This document shows positions 8,821-12,839 of a stretch of 12,839 nt of DNA, in pieces. The notes under the pieces were generated by a model that was not told where the DNA came from, did not search any database, and saw only the letters and a list, made by a program, of their open reading frames with translations. The translations under genes were made by a program, and so were the position numbers. This DNA is from an uncultured Oceanospirillaceae bacterium (GTDB lineage Bacteria; Pseudomonadota; Gammaproteobacteria; Pseudomonadales; Oceanobacteraceae): positions 1-12,839 of the forward strand of contig CALJVD010000001.1 in NCBI GenBank assembly GCA_937974825.1, read 5' to 3'. Every line of letters begins with the position of its first letter. The first letter of the stretch is position 1.

Positions 8821-9462
8821 CTAGAACGGAATGTCGTCTTCAGGGCCATCAAACTGGTTGCTCGGTTGAGGAGCCGCCGGCTGTTGTGGAGCTTGCTGCG
8901 CAGGTGCTTGCGGCTGCGGCTGGTACTGTGGCGCACCAGTGTTGTATCCACCTTGAGGATAGCCACCAGGTTGCTGGTACCCTTGAGGTTGTGCTTGAGG
9001 CTGCGCTTGAGGAGCAGGCGCTGCTTGATTTGGGTAACCGGCTTGGCCACCTTGAGGTTGGAAGCCAGTGCCGTAATGATTGCCAGCTGGAGCAGACTGT
9101 GAAGCAAACCCTTGGTTGTCACCAGCAGGTGCACGGTCTAGCATGACCATTTCATTGGCGATAATGTCTGTGCTATAGCGCTTAATACCGTCTTTTTCCC
9201 ACTCGTTAGTACGTAGCTTTCCTTCGATGTACAGCTTGCCGCCTTTTTTAACATACTGCTGTATGATTTCAGCCAACTTACCAAAGGCAACAATACGGTG
9301 CCATTCGGTATTCTCAACGCGTTGGCCGGTGTTTTTGTCGTTGTAACTTTCGTTAGTTGCCAAGCTAAAGTTAGCAATGGCGCTGCCGCCTGGGGTGTAG
9401 CGCATTTCTGGGTCGCGACCAACGGTACCAATTAAGGTTACTTTGTTAACACTGCGGCTCAT
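8821..9462 (-). CDS. ssb: Single-stranded DNA-binding protein
   Basis: SSB coats single-stranded DNA during replication, recombination and repair and recruits partner proteins through its acidic tip. The OB fold spans about residues 1-110 (SVNKVTLIGTVGRDPE at the start). W54, F60 and W88 occupy the positions of the E. coli DNA-stacking residues, while the equivalent of W40 is Y40. A disordered linker of about 95 residues follows, very rich in Gln, Pro, Gly and Ala, with repeated PQ and QP steps. The protein ends in the classic partner-binding tail DDIPF. At 213 residues it is longer than the E. coli protein (178), all in the linker. The start is supported by AGGAG six bases upstream, overlapping the stop of the transporter gene, so the two are probably cotranscribed. 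Identity is secure. Confidence 0.98.
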   Translation of the reverse strand: MSRSVNKVTLIGTVGRDPEMRYTPGGSAIANFSLATNESYNDKNTGQRVENTEWHRIVAFGKLAEIIQQYVKKGGKLYIEGKLRTNEWEKDGIKRYSTDIIANEMVMLDRAPAGDNQGFASQSAPAGNHYGTGFQPQGGQAGYPNQAAPAPQAQPQAQPQGYQQPGGYPQGGYNTGAPQYQPQPQAPAQQAPQQPAAPQPSNQFDGPEDDIPF

Positions 9463-9467
9463 ACTCT

Positions 9468-9473
9468 TCTCCT
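9468..9473 (-). promoter_or_regulatory. ssb ribosome binding site overlapping the upstream stop codon
   Basis: On the minus strand the transporter gene's TAG stop (9474-9472) is itself part of TAGGAGA, whose AGGAG is the ssb Shine-Dalgarno, six bases before the ssb ATG. This arrangement favours translational coupling. Confidence 0.8.
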
Positions 9474-10845
9474 ATTCTTGAATAATGGCTAATGCTTGCT
9501 GGTAATCGAATACATTAGCATCAACCTTTAAATATATTGCACCTTCATCGTTTAGCGGGTTCACTTCTGCAACACCTGCTAACGCTTTAAGTTGTGCTCG
9601 TTGTTTTTCATTACCACCGTTACTTACTGCTAAACGTACGCTGGTTAAATATTTGGGCGCTGGGCTGCGCATTAGTAATAGTAGCCAGAAGATAATAAAG
9701 ATCGTGAAGGCTAAAAATAACGTATCACTGCCGTATTCACTGTAAAGCCAACCACCGATACCGCCACCCATAAAAGCACCGAGAAATTGCATGGTTGAAT
9801 ATACACCCATGGCGCTTCCTTTAGCACCGGCCGGAGCAACTTTACTTAGCCAAGACGGTAAACTTGCTTCCATGAGGTTAAAGCCCCAAAAGTATAACAT
9901 CATTGCTATTACCCAGTACCATAACGAAGTAGCAGCCACCATAAGCAGTAGGCTTAAGGCAATGATACCGGCACCACTAATGACAACCCCTTTCATCTGC
10001 TTCTTTTTTTCAGCAATGATGATAAATGGCACCATTAATACAAAGGCGAAAAGCAACGTGGGTAAGTACACCCAACTGTGATTTTCAGCAGCCACTCCTA
10101 GGGTAGATAACTCTTTAGGAATAGCAACAAAAATTGCCACCATTAGGGCATGTAATAAGAAGATTCCCGTATTTAATGGCCATAATTCTTTGTTTCGAAT
10201 TTGAACTAAGACCTCACTCCATACTGCAATAGAGTCGCGGTGAGTTTGCTGAGGGGGCGTTGGAATCAAGAACAGAACAACAAAAATACCGGCAATCGCC
10301 ATGGCTGCGGTTAAACCGAAAATAAGTGGTAGGCCACCCAATGTGGCCAACCAAGGTCCTAATACTAACGCCACAGAAAATGACAAACCAATACTAACGC
10401 CAACGGTTGCCATTGCTTTCATACGGTGTTCTTCACGCGTTAAGTCGGTCAAAAGCGCCATAATTGCACTGGCAATAGCACCGGCACCCTGTAAGGCGCG
10501 ACCGAATAACATTGCCCAAATAGAGTCTGCGGTGGCGGCAACCACGCTGCCAATTGCAAAAACGATTAAACCACCGATAATGATGGGCTTGCGTCCAAAT
10601 CGATCAGACAGAGTGCCTGCCGGAATTTGTAATAACGCCTGGGTTAAGCCGTAAATCCCCATGGCTAAGCCAAGTAGACTGACTGTTGCGCCTTCGAGTT
10701 TTGCGCCTTCATGCATCATGACGGGTAGCACCATAAACAAGCCGAGCATACGTAGGGCATACAAAGAAGCTAGCGAAGTGGCTGCTCGTTTTTCGATGAT
10801 GTTCATGGCAGTCGAGTCTGCTGATGAGACTGAAGTATTAGACAT
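9472..10845 (-). CDS. yajR: YajR-like MFS transporter with C-terminal cytoplasmic YAM-type domain
   Basis: This 457-residue inner-membrane protein is a 12-helix major facilitator closely resembling E. coli YajR (454 residues), a proton-driven drug-efflux-type carrier with unsettled substrate. Motif A between helices 2 and 3 is intact (GTLSDRFGRK, 77-86). Other stretches shared with YajR are ALRMLGLFMVLPV (30-42), GRALQGAGAIASA (115-127), SDLTRE-like LTDLTREEHR, FNLMEASLPS (322-331) and KGSAMGVYSTMQFLGA (342-357). After the last helix, residues about 399-457 form a soluble domain starting YLTSVRLAV and containing AIYLKVD. It matches the ferredoxin-like YAM domain at the YajR C-terminus, which most MFS proteins lack. 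The start at 10845 has AGGGA seven bases upstream; Met14 is a less supported alternative. It is divergent from the regulator gene and sits 9 bp upstream of ssb. Transport substrate is unknown. Confidence 0.9.
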   Translation of the reverse strand: MSNTSVSSADSTAMNIIEKRAATSLASLYALRMLGLFMVLPVMMHEGAKLEGATVSLLGLAMGIYGLTQALLQIPAGTLSDRFGRKPIIIGGLIVFAIGSVVAATADSIWAMLFGRALQGAGAIASAIMALLTDLTREEHRMKAMATVGVSIGLSFSVALVLGPWLATLGGLPLIFGLTAAMAIAGIFVVLFLIPTPPQQTHRDSIAVWSEVLVQIRNKELWPLNTGIFLLHALMVAIFVAIPKELSTLGVAAENHSWVYLPTLLFAFVLMVPFIIIAEKKKQMKGVVISGAGIIALSLLLMVAATSLWYWVIAMMLYFWGFNLMEASLPSWLSKVAPAGAKGSAMGVYSTMQFLGAFMGGGIGGWLYSEYGSDTLFLAFTIFIIFWLLLLMRSPAPKYLTSVRLAVSNGGNEKQRAQLKALAGVAEVNPLNDEGAIYLKVDANVFDYQQALAIIQE

Positions 10846-11054
10846 TACAGGGTCCCTACTAATTAAGGGTGATACAAAAATATAAACGGACAGTTTAACA
10901 TCATTTTTTGTTTAATATTGCTTTTCAATTGGTACCGACATACCTCTAAACCTCTAAAGCATTATAAAACACCCTGTATAACAGAAAGTAAAATTGATAC
11001 GCCCTTGAAGTTAAAACATGAAGGTTTGTAAGGGTTAGACTAAAAGGATTTGAA
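10846..11054. other. Intergenic region between divergent yajR-like and LuxR-family genes
   Basis: This 209-bp AT-rich spacer is the longest non-coding stretch in the window. It must hold the promoters for the transporter/ssb unit (minus) and the regulator (plus). TATAAA at 10963-10968 and TTGATA at 10994-10999 resemble promoter hexamers but are not correctly paired. A tandem 8-bp repeat, ACCTCTAA twice, occupies 10942-10957. The regulator's ribosome binding site AAAGGAT is at 11043-11049. I see no RNA gene or small open reading frame with a convincing start site here. Confidence 0.5.
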
Positions 11055-11723
11055 ATGAATAATAAAACTAAAAATCGAATAATTTTATTTGGCCAACAAA
11101 ACTTACAAAACTCCATGCTAGTGGGCTATTTGAATCAAAATACCGAATCAGAATGCCAACTAGAGAGTCAGCCAACATGGAAGTGCGCTTGGAATGCTGA
11201 TGCTCGTCCACTCCTTATTCTGATTGATGCCAATCTTGCCCGCATAGAACAAATCTCTAATCTACTAGAGCAAATTTATGAGCAGGCGCTCGATTTGCGT
11301 GTTGCGTTTTACGCAGTGCCTCAGTCGCACCCCGTAGAAAAACTTATCGCTTGGCCCATGGTAAATGGATTGTTTTATCAAGACGCCACACAACAACAAT
11401 TGTGTAAAGGCATTGAAGGTTTATTTGCAGGGGAATACTGGCTGTCTAGGCAGCTGGTGGCTGACTATCTGTATCGTACACGCAAGAAGCCAAAGCCTAA
11501 AGTGCCAATGAAGGCCGAGCTAACGAAGCGAGAGGTGCAAATATTACAGCTCACGGCTACAGGAGCGACTAATACAGAAATTGCCGAACAATTAAATGTC
11601 AGCATGCATACGGTAAAGACGCATATTTATAATTTATTTAAGAAAATTGGGGTCGCTAATCGAATGCAAGCGGTGAACTGGGCGCAAGATCATTTGGAAG
11701 AGTTTGCTGCTGTAGCGTATTAA
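11055..11723 (+). CDS. CsgD/VpsT-family LuxR-type transcriptional regulator, likely c-di-GMP-responsive
   Basis: This 222-residue DNA-binding protein shares length and layout with E. coli CsgD (216) and Vibrio VpsT, activators of biofilm matrix genes. Residues about 7-125 form a degenerate receiver. D58 (LLILID) sits at the usual phosphorylation position, but the acidic pair expected near the first strand is missing, so phosphorylation is doubtful. Family marks include AWPMVNGLFY (99-108), close to WPHINGVFY of CsgD. Residues 129-132 read WLSR, matching the published VpsT c-di-GMP-binding consensus W[F/L/M][T/S]R; CsgD has YFTQ there. After a basic linker (RTRKKPKPK) comes a full LuxR helix-turn-helix at 156-210 (LTKREVQIL, TNTEIAEQLNVS, TVKTHIYNLFKKI). 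AAAGGAT precedes the ATG. It lies between yajR (divergent) and uvrA (same strand, 60 bp on). Targets are unknown; c-di-GMP binding is inferred. Confidence 0.88.
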   Translation: MNNKTKNRIILFGQQNLQNSMLVGYLNQNTESECQLESQPTWKCAWNADARPLLILIDANLARIEQISNLLEQIYEQALDLRVAFYAVPQSHPVEKLIAWPMVNGLFYQDATQQQLCKGIEGLFAGEYWLSRQLVADYLYRTRKKPKPKVPMKAELTKREVQILQLTATGATNTEIAEQLNVSMHTVKTHIYNLFKKIGVANRMQAVNWAQDHLEEFAAVAY

Positions 11724-11749
11724 ACCATGAATCAAAGCATACAATAATC

Positions 11750-11755
11750 TATACT
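11750..11755 (+). promoter_or_regulatory. Candidate -10 element upstream of uvrA
   Basis: TATACT matches the sigma70 -10 consensus at five of six positions. The best -35 at 17-bp spacing is ATGAAT (11727-11732), a three-of-six match. Transcription would start near 11762, inside the hairpin that follows. Confidence 0.4.
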
Positions 11756-11783
11756 AGCTGCTTTCCCTTTTATGAAAGCAGTT
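11756..11783 (+). repeat. Inverted repeat/hairpin ending at the uvrA start codon
   Basis: CTGCTTTC (11758-11765) is the exact inverse of GAAAGCAG (11774-11781) across an 8-base spacer. One G-T wobble and one A-T pair extend the stem to 10 bp. The 3' arm ends on the base before the uvrA ATG and contains GAAAG, the only Shine-Dalgarno-like stretch. No U tract follows, so it does not look like a normal terminator. It could be an operator or a translational control hairpin. Confidence 0.6.
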
Positions 11784-12839
11784 ATGAGTAAGATTTTAGT
11801 ACGCGGCGCACGCACCCACAACCTTAAGAATATCGACGTCGATATCCCTCGTGATCAACTTGTTGTAATCACGGGGTTGAGTGGTTCTGGTAAATCATCA
11901 TTAGCCTTTGACACGCTGTATGCAGAGGGTCAACGACGCTATGTTGAGTCGTTGTCGGCGTATGCAAGACAGTTCTTGTCAATGATGGAGAAGCCTGATG
12001 TCGACTTGATTGAAGGCTTGTCACCAGCCATCTCTATTGAACAAAAGTCCACTTCTCATAACCCGCGCTCAACCGTCGGAACAGTCACTGAGATTTATGA
12101 TTACTTACGTTTATTGTTCGCGCGTGTTGGCACACCTCGCTGCCCTGAGCATGATGTTGCCTTAGAAGCACAAACCATTAGCCAAATGGTTGATGGCATT
12201 ATGGCGCTACCAGAAAATGGTAAGTACATGATACTGGCGCCCGTTATTCGTGAGCGTAAAGGTGAGCATCTGCATATTTTAGATGGCTTACGTGCTCAAG
12301 GATTTATTCGAGTTCGAGTGAATGGTCTAATCTGTGATTTAGACGACACCCCTGAACTAGACAAAAAGAAAAAACACAGCATTGAAGTCGTCGTCGACCG
12401 CTTCAAAATTAAAGAAGGCATAGAGCAACGTTTAGCCGAGTCACTAGAAACCTGTATTGAATTGAGTAATGGCTTAGCGCTCGTTACCGATATGGACGAC
12501 GAAGACGCCGACCCTTTATTGTTTTCATCACGCTTTTCATGCCCGCACTGCGGATACAGCTTGTCTGAATTAGAACCCCGTTTGTTTTCATTTAACAACC
12601 CTGCTGGTGCTTGCGCTAGCTGTGATGGGTTAGGTATTAAACAGTATTTTGACCCGAGTTTAGTGGTGCAAAATGAATCTCTAACCATTGGAGAAGGGGC
12701 AATACGTGGTTGGGATAGACGCAGCATTTATTACTATCAGCTGCTGAATGCGGTCGCGAAACATTATGGCTTTTCTATCGATAAGCCATTTAAAGAGTAC
12801 ACCGAAACCGAGCGTAATATTTTACTGCATGGCAGTGGT
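11784..12839 (+). CDS. uvrA: UvrABC excision nuclease subunit UvrA, N-terminal 352 codons
   Basis: UvrA is the damage-recognition ATPase of nucleotide excision repair; as a dimer it loads UvrB on lesions. The visible part is the first ABC half with its inserts, truncated by the window edge (full length is about 940 residues). Walker A GLSGSGKSS places the nucleotide-binding lysine at K37. The first zinc-finger cysteines fall at C253, C256, C277 and C280. All these numbers equal those of E. coli UvrA when the ATG at 11784 is used, which is why I chose it (MSKILVRGARTHNL versus MDKIEVRGARTHNL). An in-frame ATG at 11772 would add four residues and has no ribosome binding site. SLSAYARQFLSMMEKPDVD, IEQKSTSHNPRSTVGTVTEI and RGWDRRSIYYYQLL are typical of the family. 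I see no LexA box (CTG-N10-CAG) in the 60 bp upstream. Confidence 0.97.
   Translation, partial: MSKILVRGARTHNLKNIDVDIPRDQLVVITGLSGSGKSSLAFDTLYAEGQRRYVESLSAYARQFLSMMEKPDVDLIEGLSPAISIEQKSTSHNPRSTVGTVTEIYDYLRLLFARVGTPRCPEHDVALEAQTISQMVDGIMALPENGKYMILAPVIRERKGEHLHILDGLRAQGFIRVRVNGLICDLDDTPELDKKKKHSIEVVVDRFKIKEGIEQRLAESLETCIELSNGLALVTDMDDEDADPLLFSSRFSCPHCGYSLSELEPRLFSFNNPAGACASCDGLGIKQYFDPSLVVQNESLTIGEGAIRGWDRRSIYYYQLLNAVAKHYGFSIDKPFKEYTETERNILLHGSG

Noticed and set aside
8790..9146. Several overlapping open frames on both strands across the ssb 3' half
   Set aside because: The repetitive Gln/Pro codons of the SSB linker keep other frames open; low-complexity Leu/Arg-rich translations are typical of such shadows.
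10301..10654. Plus-strand open frame of 117 codons
   Set aside because: Antisense to the transporter gene, with a Pro/Ala/Lys-rich translation typical of the reverse of membrane helices.
11830..11845. Perfect 16-bp palindrome ATATCGACGTCGATAT
   Set aside because: It falls inside the uvrA coding region over codons for NIDVDI and is explained by the repeated Asp/Ile/Val codons; no reason to think it is an operator.
12296..12727. Minus-strand open frame of 143 codons
   Set aside because: It is antisense to uvrA across the zinc-finger region, where the plus-strand frame matches E. coli UvrA almost residue for residue.
1..12839. Search for mobile elements, CRISPR arrays, tRNAs, toxin-antitoxin or defence genes
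   Set aside because: No transposase or integrase frames, repeat-spacer pattern, tRNA-like cloverleaf or small toxin/antitoxin pair is visible; every substantial gene fits a known chromosomal family.

Overview
The window looks like chromosomal DNA from a moderately AT-rich gammaproteobacterium, probably a marine member of the Oceanospirillales/Pseudomonadales type. Two gene blocks support this. GlyA, a large PAS-GGDEF-EAL protein and EttA lie together, as I recall for glyA, morA and ettA in Pseudomonas. A YajR-like MFS gene plus ssb is transcribed away from uvrA, a layout also familiar from Pseudomonas. The species cannot be fixed from the sequence alone. I see no insertion sequence, phage gene, CRISPR array, tRNA or rRNA. 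All complete genes look intact.

Layout. 1-1257 (-): glyA, missing only about its last codon and stop at the window edge. 1371-5507 (-): a 1378-residue membrane-bound c-di-GMP synthase/phosphodiesterase of MorA type. 5630-7291 (+): ettA, divergent from the previous gene and closed by a strong terminator. 7430-8092 and 8129-8725 (+): a probable two-gene operon for a YcgM/FAHD1-type acylpyruvase and a kappa-GST/HCCA-isomerase-like protein. A bidirectional terminator separates it from the convergent pair at 9472-10845 (yajR-like transporter) and 8821-9462 (ssb), both (-). 11055-11723 (+): a CsgD/VpsT-family LuxR-type regulator. 11784-12839 (+): the first 352 codons of uvrA. No stretch longer than about 210 bases lacks a gene.

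Functional threads. Most genes are housekeeping: one-carbon metabolism (glyA), translation (ettA) and DNA repair/replication (uvrA, ssb). The more distinctive content concerns cyclic di-GMP. The MorA-like protein has intact catalytic motifs for both making and degrading c-di-GMP. About 5.5 kb away, the LuxR-type regulator carries a W-L-S-R tetrad that fits the c-di-GMP-binding consensus of Vibrio VpsT rather than the variant in E. coli CsgD. The window may therefore hold both a c-di-GMP enzyme and a transcription factor that responds to it, although they are not in one operon. I found no clearly new multi-gene system. The best leads are this regulator placed between yajR and uvrA, and a hairpin that ends exactly at the uvrA start codon.
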